Positions 51,751 through 61,249 of a DNA stretch of 64,000 nucleotides are shown here, one piece after another. The notes under the pieces were generated by a model, which worked only from the letters and a program-made list of their open reading frames with translations, searched no databases and had not been told where the DNA came from. Source of the stretch: Halomonas halocynthiae DSM 14573 (GTDB lineage Bacteria; Pseudomonadota; Gammaproteobacteria; Pseudomonadales; Halomonadaceae). Location of the stretch: positions 340,735 to 404,734 of the forward strand of contig NZ_AUDZ01000013.1 in the NCBI RefSeq assembly GCF_000425725.1, given 5' to 3'. The position numbers and the translations under genes are program-made. Position 1 is the stretch's first letter; the number at the start of each line of letters is the position of its first letter.

Positions 51751-51956
51751 TGTGACGGCTCGTGATGGCCGCGGCGTTGGCGCAGGTTGTCCTGTCGGCG
51801 TTTCCAGGAAAGCCACCCCGTCAGCGCAATCAGTACCGCCCAAATAGCAAAAGGACGGTACCACGCCATGTCAGAGTTGCCCCAGCCGCTCATTAATAGC
51901 GGGGAAAATAAGTAGCCACAAAAGACCAGTAACAGCATGATGCGATAGACGTACAC
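51747..51956 (-). CDS. cbrX: Small membrane protein CbrX, coupled to cbrA
   Basis: 69 aa, two hydrophobic segments (IMLLLVFCGYLFSPLLM and FAIWAVLIALTGWLSW) and a basic C-terminus. GTG start with GAGG 7 bases upstream. Its stop overlaps the cbrA ATG (ATGA), implying translational coupling. A small gene upstream of cbrA, called cbrX in Pseudomonas, has the same position and coupling; sequence similarity was not checked. Confidence 0.8.
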   Translation of the reverse strand: MYVYRIMLLLVFCGYLFSPLLMSGWGNSDMAWYRPFAIWAVLIALTGWLSWKRRQDNLRQRRGHHEPSQ

Positions 51957-51965
51957 AGTATTTCC

Positions 51966-52844
51966 TCAGGCGCTAGTAGGGGCGTTGCAGCGTAAGCGTT
52001 CTGGTGACCAGTGAGCGATGCCCCAGGCCAATTGCTCATCGACCGGCGCATGAATGAGTTCGTCTGGAGGGTATTGCTTAAGAGCAGCAAGTGCCTGAAA
52101 GAGCAGTGGACGCGCTTGATGCTCGTTGAGGGGCAGCGCAGGTGCCAGGTTTTGTTTGGACAATTTTTGGCCATCCTCGCCCAGTATCAGCGGTAAATGT
52201 AAATAGTATGGCATAGGAAGGCCAAGCGCATGCTGTAGCTGGCGCTGCCAAGGGGTGTTATCCAGTAAGTCAGCGCCACGGACTATCTGATTGATACCTT
52301 GGTCTGCATCATCGATGACCACTGCTAGCTGGTAGGCCCATAGCCCATCTTTGCGCTTGAGCACGGTATCACCTAGTTTGGCTGGGTCGAAGCGGCATGT
52401 GCCGAAGCGCCGGTCTTCCCAAGTCACAGGGCGTAGCCCACGGTCGCTGCGTAGCCGCCAAGCAACGGGTTTGTCAGGTTCGCAAATGGCATGTCGGCAC
52501 CAGCCGGGGTAAATGTCATATGCTTTCCATTGACGTCGCGAGCAACTGCAGGGATACGCCAAGTTAGTATTGACCAAGTGATCCAGTGCTTGCTGATAAG
52601 CAGCGTAACGATGGTGTTGATATAACACTGGGCCATCCCAGCCTAGGCCAAAAGCCGTCAATTGCTGTTTGATGATGTCAGTGTTTTCTGGCGGGCAGCG
52701 TGGAGGGTCAATATCTTCAATGCGCAATGCCCAATGACCGCCGGCTTGGCGGGCGTCGAGAAAGCTGGCCAGTGCGGCAACCAGAGACCCGAAATGTAGC
52801 GGGCCAGAGGGTGTAGGGGCGAAGCGACCGCGGTAAGCGCCCAT
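51966..52844 (-). CDS. gluQ: Glutamyl-Q tRNA(Asp) synthetase
   Basis: 292 aa. Attaches glutamate to queuosine-34 of tRNA-Asp. Class I nucleotide motif is FAPTPSGPLHFGSL and the KLSKQNLAPA signature replaces KMSKS. A zinc site is suggested by CSCSRRQW...YPGWCR. It lacks the anticodon domain of glutamyl-tRNA synthetase, as expected. GGAG precedes the ATG; cbrX begins 9 bases after its stop. Confidence 0.95.
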   Translation of the reverse strand: MGAYRGRFAPTPSGPLHFGSLVAALASFLDARQAGGHWALRIEDIDPPRCPPENTDIIKQQLTAFGLGWDGPVLYQHHRYAAYQQALDHLVNTNLAYPCSCSRRQWKAYDIYPGWCRHAICEPDKPVAWRLRSDRGLRPVTWEDRRFGTCRFDPAKLGDTVLKRKDGLWAYQLAVVIDDADQGINQIVRGADLLDNTPWQRQLQHALGLPMPYYLHLPLILGEDGQKLSKQNLAPALPLNEHQARPLLFQALAALKQYPPDELIHAPVDEQLAWGIAHWSPERLRCNAPTSA

Positions 52845-52881
52845 TGTCGGCTCCGAGCGGGTAGCGACAGGTAGCGTTAGT

Positions 52882-52914
52882 CAACGACGGGTGGCTACTG
52901 GCTCCCCGTCGTTG
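52882..52914. terminator. Hairpin between dksA and gluQ
   Basis: CAACGACGGG pairs with CCCGTCGTTG around a 13-base loop, lying in the 101-base spacer downstream of dksA. Weak T run, so possibly a partial terminator. Confidence 0.45.
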
Positions 52915-52945
52915 GTTGAATGATGCAGCGTCGAAAGGTGGTGGC

Positions 52946-53386
52946 TTAGCCTCCGAGTTGCTTTTCCTTAAGTTCGGCTAAGGTTTTGCAGTCGACGCAT
53001 AGTGTTGCGGTGGGGCGTGCCTCTAAGCGGCGAATGCCGATTTCAACGCCACACGCTTCACAGAAGCCGTAGTCGTCCTCATTAATTTTATCGATGGTCT
53101 CGTGAATTTTTTTGAGCAGCTTACGCTCGCGGTCACGAGTGCGCAGCTCCAAACTAAAGCCCTCTTCCTGAGTGGCACGATCAGCGGGGTCGGCGTAGTT
53201 ATTACTCGCGTCCTCCTGAAGGTGACGAACAGTGCGGTCGACCTCCTCCATTAGCTCCTGCTTCCATGTCAGCAGGATGTCACGGAAGTGCTCGAGCTGC
53301 TGCTCATTCATGTACTCTTCGCCCTTCGCTGGTTCGTAGGGCACGAACTTACGGGGCACATCCATTTTCTTTTCAGTGACTGGCAT
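52946..53386 (-). CDS. dksA: RNA polymerase-binding factor DksA
   Basis: 146 aa. Works with ppGpp to control stable RNA and amino-acid promoters. Coiled coil (TWKQELMEEVDRTVRHLQ) with acidic tip DPADRA, and C-terminal four-cysteine zinc finger CEACGVEIG...CVDCK. Start ATG 53386 has GAGG before it. First gene of the gluQ-cbrX-cbrAB direction; the dksA-gluQ pairing is conserved in gammaproteobacteria. Confidence 0.97.
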   Translation of the reverse strand: MPVTEKKMDVPRKFVPYEPAKGEEYMNEQQLEHFRDILLTWKQELMEEVDRTVRHLQEDASNNYADPADRATQEEGFSLELRTRDRERKLLKKIHETIDKINEDDYGFCEACGVEIGIRRLEARPTATLCVDCKTLAELKEKQLGG

Positions 53387-53641
53387 TTGACGGCCTCGCT
53401 ACGTTAAATGATTTCTGACCAATGTCCGTTTTGAGGACATGTCACGCCAAAGGTGTGCTTGTTTAGCTAAAAACGTCAGGATTTGCAACTATTCTTGCCA
53501 AATCGGTCGCAGAAATAAATCCAAAGTATGACTCTGGCAGCCGCGTTAGCGCCGTGCCGTGTCACAGTTAATTCGAACAATACTGAGGTCATGGAAGGGC
53601 TGGTACAGCAGGCCAACGTATTATGAACAAAGGAGACCGTG

Positions 53642-54826
53642 ATGCCTTGGAACTCACGCATTCAAGAAGTGGCTGCATTTCGTGTCATGGGGTTGTTGGA
53701 AATCGCTCAAGCCAGAGAGGCGGCGGGCCATGATGTGATTCACTTAGAAATCGGTGAGCCAGATTTTCCCACGCCGATGCCGGTTATCGATGCTGGCCAG
53801 CGGGCTCTGTCGGAAGGGCGCACACGCTATACACCAGCGGCTGGGCTACCCGCGCTGCGCGAAGCGATTGCTAGGCACTATGCGGATACCTTCGGTACTA
53901 ACATTGACCCGCAGCGGATACTGGTCACGCCGGGTGCCTCTGGTGCCCTGCTGTTGGCAAGTCAGCTGCTGGTGGAAAGTGGTGATCGTGTCGTCATGGC
54001 TGATCCTACTTATCCGTGTAATCGCCATTTTATGGCGCTGGCAGGCGCTACAGTAGATGCTGTGCCGGTATCTGCTGAGAGTGGTTGGCAGCTGACGTCG
54101 GAGCTGGTTGCCAGCCATTGGCAGGAAAACACTCGGCTAGCTATGTTAGCAACGCCGTCTAATCCGACTGGCCATACCTTGAGCGAGCCACAGCTGCGTA
54201 AGGTGGCTGAGGAAGTTGCTCGCCGCCGAGGCCACTTGTTGGTTGATGAGATCTACCAGGGCTTGTGTTACGACACCGCACCGATATCTGCCGCTGCAGT
54301 CACACCCGATGCGTTCGTGGTGAATAGTTTTTCTAAGTATTTTGGTATGACCGGTTGGCGGCTGGGCTGGCTGGTGGCACCGAAGGCTGCTGTTGAACCG
54401 CTGACGCGATTGATGCAGAACGTTTTTCTGGCGTCATCGACCCCGGCTCAGCACGCGGCGCTGGCAGCATTCACGCCAGAATGCCTGGCCGAGCTTGAAG
54501 TCCGGCGTCAGGAAATGCAGCGGCGTCGTGATGCGTTAATTGCAAGCCTTGCGCCATTGGGTTTGGCACCTGAGTTGCCGCCTCAGGGAGCGTTTTATCT
54601 ATGGCTGGATATTTCTCGTTATAGCACTGATAGCGAAGCGTTTTGTCGCCAGCTACTCATCGAAGAAAATGTCGCGATTACGCCGGGTACTGATTTTGCG
54701 CTGCAGGGTGGCGAGCATCATGTGCGAATTGCGTTTACTACTGGGGTGGCGAGGCTCGAGGAAGCGGTGGCACGACTGAGCCGCTTTCTGGCGCGGTATG
54801 ATCCTGCGTACCAAGGGGGCGTGTAA
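53642..54826 (+). CDS. Class I/II pyridoxal-phosphate aminotransferase
   Basis: 394 aa. PLP-dependent transaminase fold type I; PLP lysine in NSFSKYFGMTGWRLGWLV and the arginine in FTTGVARLEEA-like C-terminus HVRIAF. Resembles alanine/aromatic-type transaminases; the exact amino acid is not determined. ATG 53642 is preferred because GGAG lies 6 bases upstream. sfsA starts one base before its stop, so both are translated together; the dksA-aminotransferase-sfsA neighbourhood recurs in Pseudomonas. Confidence 0.88.
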   Translation: MPWNSRIQEVAAFRVMGLLEIAQAREAAGHDVIHLEIGEPDFPTPMPVIDAGQRALSEGRTRYTPAAGLPALREAIARHYADTFGTNIDPQRILVTPGASGALLLASQLLVESGDRVVMADPTYPCNRHFMALAGATVDAVPVSAESGWQLTSELVASHWQENTRLAMLATPSNPTGHTLSEPQLRKVAEEVARRRGHLLVDEIYQGLCYDTAPISAAAVTPDAFVVNSFSKYFGMTGWRLGWLVAPKAAVEPLTRLMQNVFLASSTPAQHAALAAFTPECLAELEVRRQEMQRRRDALIASLAPLGLAPELPPQGAFYLWLDISRYSTDSEAFCRQLLIEENVAITPGTDFALQGGEHHVRIAFTTGVARLEEAVARLSRFLARYDPAYQGGV

Positions 54827-55581
54827 TGGACTATCCCGCTCTGGTGCCGGGTGTGTTGCTGCGTCGTTATAAGCGCTTTCTCGCTGATGTGCGTCTCGAT
54901 GATGGTCGTGAGGTGGTCGCCCATTGTCCCAACACCGGCAGCATGCGGGCAGTCAACGTGCCGGGGAGCCGCGTGTGGCTGTCACCTAGCGACAACCCTC
55001 GCCGTAAGCTTGCCTGGACATGGGAGCTGATTGAGCTGTTGCAGCCACAAGGAAATATGGCGCTGGTATCGGTGCACACAGGGCGAGCGAACCGAATTGT
55101 GGAAGAAGCGCTGGTGGCTGGACGTGTGGATGAGTTGTCCGATGTTGACCAGTTGCGTCGAGAAGTGGCGGTAGACGGAGGGCGGCTGGATTTCTGTCTG
55201 AGTAATACGGATGGGCGCCAAGCTTATGTCGAGGTCAAGCAGGTCACGCTGCGAGAGAGTGACGGACACGGCTATTTCCCTGACTCGGTGAGCGAGCGAG
55301 GGCGACGCCATCTTGAGGTGTTAATGGCACTTGCTCGTCAAGGTCATCGCGCAGTGTTGTTGTTTTTTGTGGCTCATGAAGGGATTGAGTCAGTTGCTCC
55401 AGCAGACCATCTAGACCCTGCCTATGCCAAGGCACTACGACAGGCTACAGCCCAAGGCGTGGAGGTGTTGGCAAGAGCGTGTTGTTTTAGCTGGCGTGAT
55501 GGGCGCCCGGCAGCAGTGGCTCTTGGGCAGCCGCTGCCGGTTGTGTTGCAGCGCGAGCTCAACATGGCGCTGTCGCATTAA
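54826..55581 (+). CDS. sfsA: SfsA family protein
   Basis: 251 aa. Annotated from E. coli as sugar fermentation stimulation protein, with nuclease-like fold. Signatures: LVPGVLLRRYKRFLADV, CPNTGSMRAVNVPGSRVWLS, VEVKQVTLRE and HLDPAYAKAL. TAATG overlap with the aminotransferase. The final 4 bases overlap the convergent DUF4426 gene. Confidence 0.94.
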   Translation: MDYPALVPGVLLRRYKRFLADVRLDDGREVVAHCPNTGSMRAVNVPGSRVWLSPSDNPRRKLAWTWELIELLQPQGNMALVSVHTGRANRIVEEALVAGRVDELSDVDQLRREVAVDGGRLDFCLSNTDGRQAYVEVKQVTLRESDGHGYFPDSVSERGRRHLEVLMALARQGHRAVLLFFVAHEGIESVAPADHLDPAYAKALRQATAQGVEVLARACCFSWRDGRPAAVALGQPLPVVLQRELNMALSH

Positions 55582-56033
55582 GGGTCAACGTACAGCCGCT
55601 GCATGAAGTTAACGCTTACTGGCGGCTCGTCACGCTCTAGGCCAACGTTGAGTGTGAAACGCATGGCTTCCCCATCTTGAATACCAAAGGTAGCGAGGCG
55701 ATAGATACTGTCGCCATCGCGAAGGGTGCGAAACGGCAGCGGTATGTCTTGGCCAGATAATGCTTTGATGCTGCCATCAACAGGTACGTTGACGGCTTTA
55801 AGTGAGCCGTCAGGCTGTACCTTCAGCACGCTCACATTAAGAAAACCTGTGGCACGGCTACGAGTAATGCCTGATGCCGCGGCTACCTCGGGTGTGAGAA
55901 AGCTGGTGTTAACGGCGTTGTAATGAACTTGGTAGTCACCAAACTGCTGATATTGCTCAGCCATTGAGGGCGTACTGATTAGCAAAGCCAAGGCAATCAG
56001 TCCGCTGAAGAAAGTACGTGTTATTGCCACCAT
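55578..56033 (-). CDS. DUF4426 periplasmic protein
   Basis: 151 aa with a signal peptide (VAITRTFFSGLIALALLISTPSMA). The FGDYQVHYNAVNTSFLTPEVAAASGI and RDEPPVSVNFMQRLYVDP blocks are typical of DUF4426. No function known. It ends the metX-metW transcript, 34 bases after metW. Confidence 0.85.
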   Translation of the reverse strand: MVAITRTFFSGLIALALLISTPSMAEQYQQFGDYQVHYNAVNTSFLTPEVAAASGITRSRATGFLNVSVLKVQPDGSLKAVNVPVDGSIKALSGQDIPLPFRTLRDGDSIYRLATFGIQDGEAMRFTLNVGLERDEPPVSVNFMQRLYVDP

Positions 56034-56067
56034 GAAATGTCTCTCCGCATTGTTCTAGGTCGTATGA

Positions 56068-56664
56068 TTAGCACTGGCGAGCCACACGAAAGATTGCTAT
56101 TTCGCCAAACAGGTTCGGCCAATGGCGAGACAAGAGGCTGCCTTTGTTTCCGCCAACACCGACCGCTCGGTCAATAATCTTTAGGTTTTTTTCACGGCAC
56201 AGGTGCTCAAAGTCGTTGAAGGTCGACAAATGAATGTTGGGTGTATCGTACCAAGCATGGGGTAGCGACTTGGAGACCGGCATGTAGCCGCGCAGCCCCA
56301 GATGTACGCGATGGCGCCAGTAAGCAAAGTTAGGAAATGTGATGATGCCCTCCTTGGCCACTCTGAACATTTCATCCAGCATTAGGTCGGGGCGTCGTAG
56401 TGCCTGCAGCGCCTGGGTCATTACCACCAAGTCATAGGCATTATCGTCAAAGTTGGCCAGGCCATCATCGAGGTTTTGCTCAATAACGTTAACCCCGCGG
56501 GCAAGGCAGGCTGTGATGCCGTCAGGATCTATTTCTAACCCGTAACCCGTCACGTTTTTGTCACGCGCCAAGGCATTGAGCAGAGTGCCGTCACCACACC
56601 CGAGGTCAAGAACACGAGCCCGATCGGGAATCCAGTTGTAAATTACGGTTAAGTCGGCGCGCAT
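56068..56664 (-). CDS. metW: Methionine biosynthesis methyltransferase-like protein MetW
   Basis: 198 aa SAM-methyltransferase fold (VLDLGCGDGTLL). Required, with MetX, for methionine synthesis in Pseudomonas-type bacteria; acts as an activator of MetX rather than a known methyltransferase. Start overlaps the metX stop by one base. Confidence 0.93.
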   Translation of the reverse strand: MRADLTVIYNWIPDRARVLDLGCGDGTLLNALARDKNVTGYGLEIDPDGITACLARGVNVIEQNLDDGLANFDDNAYDLVVMTQALQALRRPDLMLDEMFRVAKEGIITFPNFAYWRHRVHLGLRGYMPVSKSLPHAWYDTPNIHLSTFNDFEHLCREKNLKIIDRAVGVGGNKGSLLSRHWPNLFGEIAIFRVARQC

Positions 56665-57839
56665 TACAAACGCTCTCCCAGGCTCAGTGTCTTGGCAATT
56701 CGGTCCATATAAGCAGCAAATACATCCTGATAACGAGAGTCGAGCATCAGAAAGCCGTCGTGCCCGTGAGTCGAGTCGATATTGACGTAACTGACTGCCT
56801 TGTCAGCCCGAACCAGAGCATTAACCAGCTCTTTAGAGCGTGATGGCGGAAAGCGCCAGTCGGTACTGAAGCTGACGACCAGAAACGGACATTGAGCGGG
56901 TGCCAGCGCTTTGGCTAAATCACCGTCATGACGTGAGGCGGGGTCGAAGTAGTCCAGTGCTTTGGTCATCAGCAAATACGTGTGGGCGTCAAACGAGTTT
57001 GAGAACGTATCTCCCTGGTAGCGCAGGTAGGACTCGACCTGAAACTCCACATCGTAATCGAAGTTAAACTTCTGATCGCCTTGCATGTCACGGCCAAACT
57101 TACTGCCCATGGCGCCTTCTGACAGGTAAGTAATGTGCCCCACCATGCGTGCCAGCTTCAGGCCGCGCCGAGGCAGGGTGTGGTGGTCGCTGTAGTGGCC
57201 GTCGTGGAAGTCTGGGTCAGAGCGGATAGCCTGTCGCGCCACCTCGTTGAAGGCAATATTTTGTGCCGACAGCTTAGGAGTCGCGGCAATGACGCCGGCA
57301 TGGGCTACGCGCTCTGGGTAGCTTAGTGTCCACTGTAGCGCTTGCATGCCGCCAAGGCTGCCGCCGATGACAGCAGCAAAACGCTCGATACCCAAACGGT
57401 CGGCCAGGCGTGCTTGGCTATGCACCCAGTCTTGAACGGTCACCATAGGGAAGTCAGGTCCCCAGAGTTTACCGGTTTCTGGGTTAATGGTGTTGGGGCC
57501 GGTACTGCCGTGGCAGCCGCCAAGATTATTCAGTGAAACCACAAAGAAACGGTTGGTGTCGATGGATTTGCCCGGCCCAATATGGGCGTCCCACCAACCG
57601 GGCTTTTTGTCATCCGTCGAGTGGTAACCGGCTGCGTGGTGATGCCCCGAAAGAGCATGGCAGATAAGCACAGCATTGGTGCGGTTGGCATTGAGCGTGC
57701 CGTAGGTCTCAAAGATGAGATCGTAGGCTGACAGCGTCTTGCCGCAGATTAAAGGTAGCGGCTCGTCGAAGTGTAGCGTCTGAGGACTAATCAGCCCGAC
57801 CGAACCGCTAGGAAATGTCGGTGTGTGTGTAGTTGTCAT
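56664..57839 (-). CDS. metX: Homoserine O-acyltransferase MetX
   Basis: 391 aa alpha/beta hydrolase. Activates homoserine for methionine synthesis. Nucleophile Ser in [12 protein letters not shown], Asp in STDWRFPP and His in [10 protein letters not shown]. The MetX fold is often annotated as O-acetyltransferase, but MetX partnered with MetW in gammaproteobacteria is usually a succinyltransferase; the acyl donor is not resolved here. It starts 6 bases after the yggT stop, so likely coupled. Confidence 0.94.
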   Translation of the reverse strand: MTTTHTPTFPSGSVGLISPQTLHFDEPLPLICGKTLSAYDLIFETYGTLNANRTNAVLICHALSGHHHAAGYHSTDDKKPGWWDAHIGPGKSIDTNRFFVVSLNNLGGCHGSTGPNTINPETGKLWGPDFPMVTVQDWVHSQARLADRLGIERFAAVIGGSLGGMQALQWTLSYPERVAHAGVIAATPKLSAQNIAFNEVARQAIRSDPDFHDGHYSDHHTLPRRGLKLARMVGHITYLSEGAMGSKFGRDMQGDQKFNFDYDVEFQVESYLRYQGDTFSNSFDAHTYLLMTKALDYFDPASRHDGDLAKALAPAQCPFLVVSFSTDWRFPPSRSKELVNALVRADKAVSYVNIDSTHGHDGFLMLDSRYQDVFAAYMDRIAKTLSLGERL

Positions 57840-57845
57840 ATGAAA

Positions 57846-58439
57846 TTAAAAACCCACTAGTACAGCCAGCGCCCCAGAAGCCTGGATGAGTCGGCCGACC
57901 ACGAAGCTGTCGAGCAGATTGATGGCGATAAACACGACAATGGGTGAGAGGTCAATCATGCCCAGAGGGGGTATTACGCGCTGAACCGGGGCCATGATTG
58001 GTTGCACTAATTGCATGACTAATAAGGCGGCAGGGTGGCCTGACTGAGGAGCAACCCAGCTAAGAATGATCATGGCAATCAAGGCGAAGAAATAAATCTT
58101 CAAGATAGTGCTGGCGAGTGTGGCTATGCCAGCAATGATCAGCTGTACTAGCGGCGGCATGCCAAAGCCAGAAATCAGAAGGATCATGGTGATTACAGCC
58201 ATTTTTATCAGCAGCGCGCTGACCAGTGTGGCTAAGTCAAATCGCCCTAGCAGTGGCTTTAAAAAGCCTTGAAATGGCCTTACCACTGGCTGGGTGACTT
58301 TAACCACCGATTGGCTAAGAGGGTTAAAGTAATCGGCTCGAGACGCCTGCAGCAAAAAGCGCAGCATCAGCAGCAGCAGATAGAAATTAACAACGGTATT
58401 GATTAGTAGAAGGCCTGCGCCTCCAAGGTTGCTGCCCAT
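57846..58439 (-). CDS. yggT: YggT family membrane protein
   Basis: 197 aa; two YGGT domains, four hydrophobic segments in two pairs (first pair INTVVNFYLLLLMLRFLLQ and ATLVSALLIKMAVITMILL; second pair starting ILKIYFFALIAMIILSWV and the FIAINLLDSFVV end). Seems involved in osmotic shock tolerance in some bacteria. It follows proC. Confidence 0.93.
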   Translation of the reverse strand: MGSNLGGAGLLLINTVVNFYLLLLMLRFLLQASRADYFNPLSQSVVKVTQPVVRPFQGFLKPLLGRFDLATLVSALLIKMAVITMILLISGFGMPPLVQLIIAGIATLASTILKIYFFALIAMIILSWVAPQSGHPAALLVMQLVQPIMAPVQRVIPPLGMIDLSPIVVFIAINLLDSFVVGRLIQASGALAVLVGF

Positions 58440-58487
58440 CGAGCTTCTCCAAATTATGTGAGATAAAAACGCTTGGTGATGTGAGGC

Positions 58488-59312
58488 TTAGCGAGTGCTG
58501 AACTGTTTGGCCATCTCGCTTGCTTTGTTGGCGCAGTCGCCCATGGCGTCTTGTAACAGCTGACGCAGTCCGCCACTTTCTAAGCGTTGAATGGCGCGCT
58601 CAGTGGTGCCGCCGGGCGACATAACGTTACGTTTGAGTTCGCTGGGCGACTGATCGCTATCCATGGCCATTGTCGCTGCGCCTAGAGCCGTTTGCAGGGC
58701 TAATCGACGAGCGGTAGCAGCGGGGAGTCCGCGCGCCACGGCTGCTTCTTCCATTGCCTCAAACATCAGAAAGAAATAGGCCGGTGCGCTGCCTGAAACG
58801 GCTGTCACGACTTCGAGTAGCTGCTCATCGTCAACCCATTCAACAATACCTACTGCGTTGAGCAAATCTTCAGCAAGCTGGCGCTGCCTGGAGCTGACAT
58901 TGGCATTGGCATATAGGCCGGACGCGCCCACGCCAACCAACGATGGTGTATTAGGCATGCAGCGCACGACAGCTAAATTACCACCCAGCCAGCGTTCCAG
59001 CGTATCGGCTGTCAGCCCAGCGGCTACTGAGATGACCAGAGGTTTACGGGCTTGAATGCTGTCGCGAATCTGTTCACAGACTTGATGCATGATTTGTGGT
59101 TTTACCGAAAGCACGACCACATCGCAGTCGGCAATGGCGTGTATGTTGTCCGTTGAGGTTTTGATGCCCAGTCGGGAGCGCAACGGTGACAGTGTGGTAT
59201 CGCTGGTGGCCGTTGCGGTCAACGAACTGGCATCGTGCCCGCTGTTGATCAGTCCTTCGATAATGGCCGACGCCATATTTCCAGCGCCGATAAAGGTGAT
59301 ATGGCTAGCCAT
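58488..59312 (-). CDS. proC: Pyrroline-5-carboxylate reductase
   Basis: 274 aa. Last step of proline synthesis, relevant to osmoadaptation in a halophile. N-terminal Rossmann motif ITFIGAGNMASAIIEGL and the C-terminal PGGTTERAIQRLESGGL and VSGSAPAYFFLMFEAM signatures are present. It follows yggS by 56 bases. Confidence 0.96.
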   Translation of the reverse strand: MASHITFIGAGNMASAIIEGLINSGHDASSLTATATSDTTLSPLRSRLGIKTSTDNIHAIADCDVVVLSVKPQIMHQVCEQIRDSIQARKPLVISVAAGLTADTLERWLGGNLAVVRCMPNTPSLVGVGASGLYANANVSSRQRQLAEDLLNAVGIVEWVDDEQLLEVVTAVSGSAPAYFFLMFEAMEEAAVARGLPAATARRLALQTALGAATMAMDSDQSPSELKRNVMSPGGTTERAIQRLESGGLRQLLQDAMGDCANKASEMAKQFSTR

Positions 59313-59368
59313 GCTGTTGTCCTGTTCAGAGGTGAAAGGCCGCTACGTGCAGCTTGTCAGTATACGGA

Positions 59369-60088
59369 TCATTGTGATGCGCCGCTGTAGTTGTCGCGTG
59401 CGCCGAAGATGGCGGTGCCCAGCCGAACCAAGGTTGAGCCTTCAATAATCGCGGCTTCCAGGTCACTGCTCATGCCCATCGACAGCGTATCCAGCGGTGC
59501 GTCGGGAAAGCGCTTTTTGAGTTTTATAAAGGCACTGTGAAGCGCGGCCAATGGCTGGCGTTGGGCATCTAGCGTCTCCGCTGGGGCGGGTATCGCCATC
59601 AGTCCGCGTAGCCGGAGCCGAGGTAGTGCGAGCACCTGTTCGGCCAACGGTATCAGAGCATCCAGCGCAATGCCGGATTTGCTGCCTTCGCCGCTGACAT
59701 TGACCTGGATACATACATTCAAAGGTGCCAAGGAGTCAGGACGTTGACTGTTTAGGCGTCGTGCTAGCCGGATACGGTCTACGCTATGTACCCAGTCGAA
59801 GTGTTCAGCAACGTCACGGCTCTTATTGGACTGCAGTGGTCCAATGAAGTGCCAGATGATGCCTTCAAGGTCCGCAAGTTCGGCCTGTTTGCCTAACGCT
59901 TCCTGAACATAGTTTTCACCGAACTCACGCTGCCCGTGCTGCCACGCTTCACGAAGCATACAAGCCGGTTTGGTTTTGCTGACCGCAAGCAGTCGTGCGC
60001 CTTGTGGGTCGCGCCCAGCGCTCACCAACGCCATTTCCATGCGGTGATGAGCGGTAGCAAGGGATTGTTGGATATCAGTATCCGTCAT
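59369..60088 (-). CDS. yggS: YggS/PROSC family PLP-binding protein
   Basis: 239 aa. Pyridoxal-phosphate homeostasis protein; PLP lysine in LLAVSKTKPA, with FGENYVQEAL, WHFIGPLQSNK and SMGMSSDLEAAIIEGSTLVRLGTAIFG. ATG 60088 is chosen by homology; 41 upstream in-frame residues are not conserved. It is divergent from pilT with a 66-base spacer, the same arrangement as in Pseudomonas. Confidence 0.95.
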   Translation of the reverse strand: MTDTDIQQSLATAHHRMEMALVSAGRDPQGARLLAVSKTKPACMLREAWQHGQREFGENYVQEALGKQAELADLEGIIWHFIGPLQSNKSRDVAEHFDWVHSVDRIRLARRLNSQRPDSLAPLNVCIQVNVSGEGSKSGIALDALIPLAEQVLALPRLRLRGLMAIPAPAETLDAQRQPLAALHSAFIKLKKRFPDAPLDTLSMGMSSDLEAAIIEGSTLVRLGTAIFGARDNYSGASQ

Positions 60089-60154
60089 GGAAGCGGCCTG
60101 CTGTATATCTGCTATATGAAAGAAAAGCTCCATTGCAGGGAGCAGGGAGATCGT

Positions 60155-61186
60155 ATGAATATTACCGAATTGCTGACGTTCTCGGCAAAGCAGAGTGCAT
60201 CCGACATGCATTTGTCAGCGGGAATGCCGCCGATGATTCGTGTTGATGGAGAGCTGCGTCGGCTTAGTGCGCCGATCATGGGCGATGATGAGGTTCGCGA
60301 CTTAATAGGTCAGACGATGACGGAAGATCAGCGTCGTGATTTTAACGAGCATTTGGAAGCCGATTTTTCCTTCGAGCTGATTGATGTGGGGCGTTTTCGC
60401 GTTAATGCGTTTCATCAGGCACGAGGCGTTGGTGCTGTATTTCGCACGGTGCCTAATACTGCGCCAAGCGCGGACGACCTCGGGTTGGGTGAGGTGTTCA
60501 GAAAAGCTGCCCTGTTGCCGCGCGGTTTGGTACTGGTGACGGGGCCCACTGGATCAGGTAAGACGACTACCCTTGCCGCCATGATCAATCACATCAATAC
60601 ACACTGCTGTGCACACATACTGACGCTGGAAGACCCGATAGAAATTGTTCACCAAAGTCATGGCTGCTTAGTTAACCAGCGGGAAGTTCACCGTCATACC
60701 CGAAGCTTTAGTGCTGCATTGCGCAGTGCCCTGCGCGAAGATCCTGATGTGATCATGATTGGTGAATTACGGGATCTAGAGACTATTCGGCTGGCGCTGA
60801 CGGCTGCTGAAACAGGTCACTTAGTGTTTGGCACGCTGCATACCAGCTCGGCCGCCAGAACCATTGAGCGTATTGTTGATGTATTTCCCGGCGATGAGAA
60901 AGCCATGGTGCGTGCAATGCTGTCTGAATCGTTACAGGTGGTGATTGCCCAGACGCTGCTTAAACGGAAAGACTCAGGACGTGTGGCGGCGCACGAGATA
61001 TTGGTGGCGACCAATGCGGTACGCAACCTGATTCGTGAAGGTAAAACGGCGCAACTGTATTCGGTTATGCAAACAGGCGGCAGCCTGGGGATGCAGACGC
61101 TCGACGACGCGCTGGCTCAGCTGGTGGCTTCTCACGTCGTGACGTGTGAGGACGCCTCCAGCCAGGCAAGAGATGAGTTTTTCTGA
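60155..61186 (+). CDS. pilT: Type IV pilus retraction ATPase PilT
   Basis: 343 aa. Hexameric motor that depolymerises pilin. Walker A GPTGSGKTTT, Asp box LEDPIE, Walker B MIGELRDLETI and the GHLVFGTLHTSSA His box; the C-terminal region includes the AIRNLIRE-type motif NAVRNLIREGKT. Usual length for PilT. The ATG 60155 has GGGAGA upstream. PilU, often next to pilT, is not present here; anmK follows on the other strand. Confidence 0.96.
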   Translation: MNITELLTFSAKQSASDMHLSAGMPPMIRVDGELRRLSAPIMGDDEVRDLIGQTMTEDQRRDFNEHLEADFSFELIDVGRFRVNAFHQARGVGAVFRTVPNTAPSADDLGLGEVFRKAALLPRGLVLVTGPTGSGKTTTLAAMINHINTHCCAHILTLEDPIEIVHQSHGCLVNQREVHRHTRSFSAALRSALREDPDVIMIGELRDLETIRLALTAAETGHLVFGTLHTSSAARTIERIVDVFPGDEKAMVRAMLSESLQVVIAQTLLKRKDSGRVAAHEILVATNAVRNLIREGKTAQLYSVMQTGGSLGMQTLDDALAQLVASHVVTCEDASSQARDEFF

Positions 61187-61249
61187 ACCGCAGTGTTTTG
61201 CGTTAACGCTGTGTATTAACGGGCTGTGAGTGAGTCGCGAAACTGGAGC

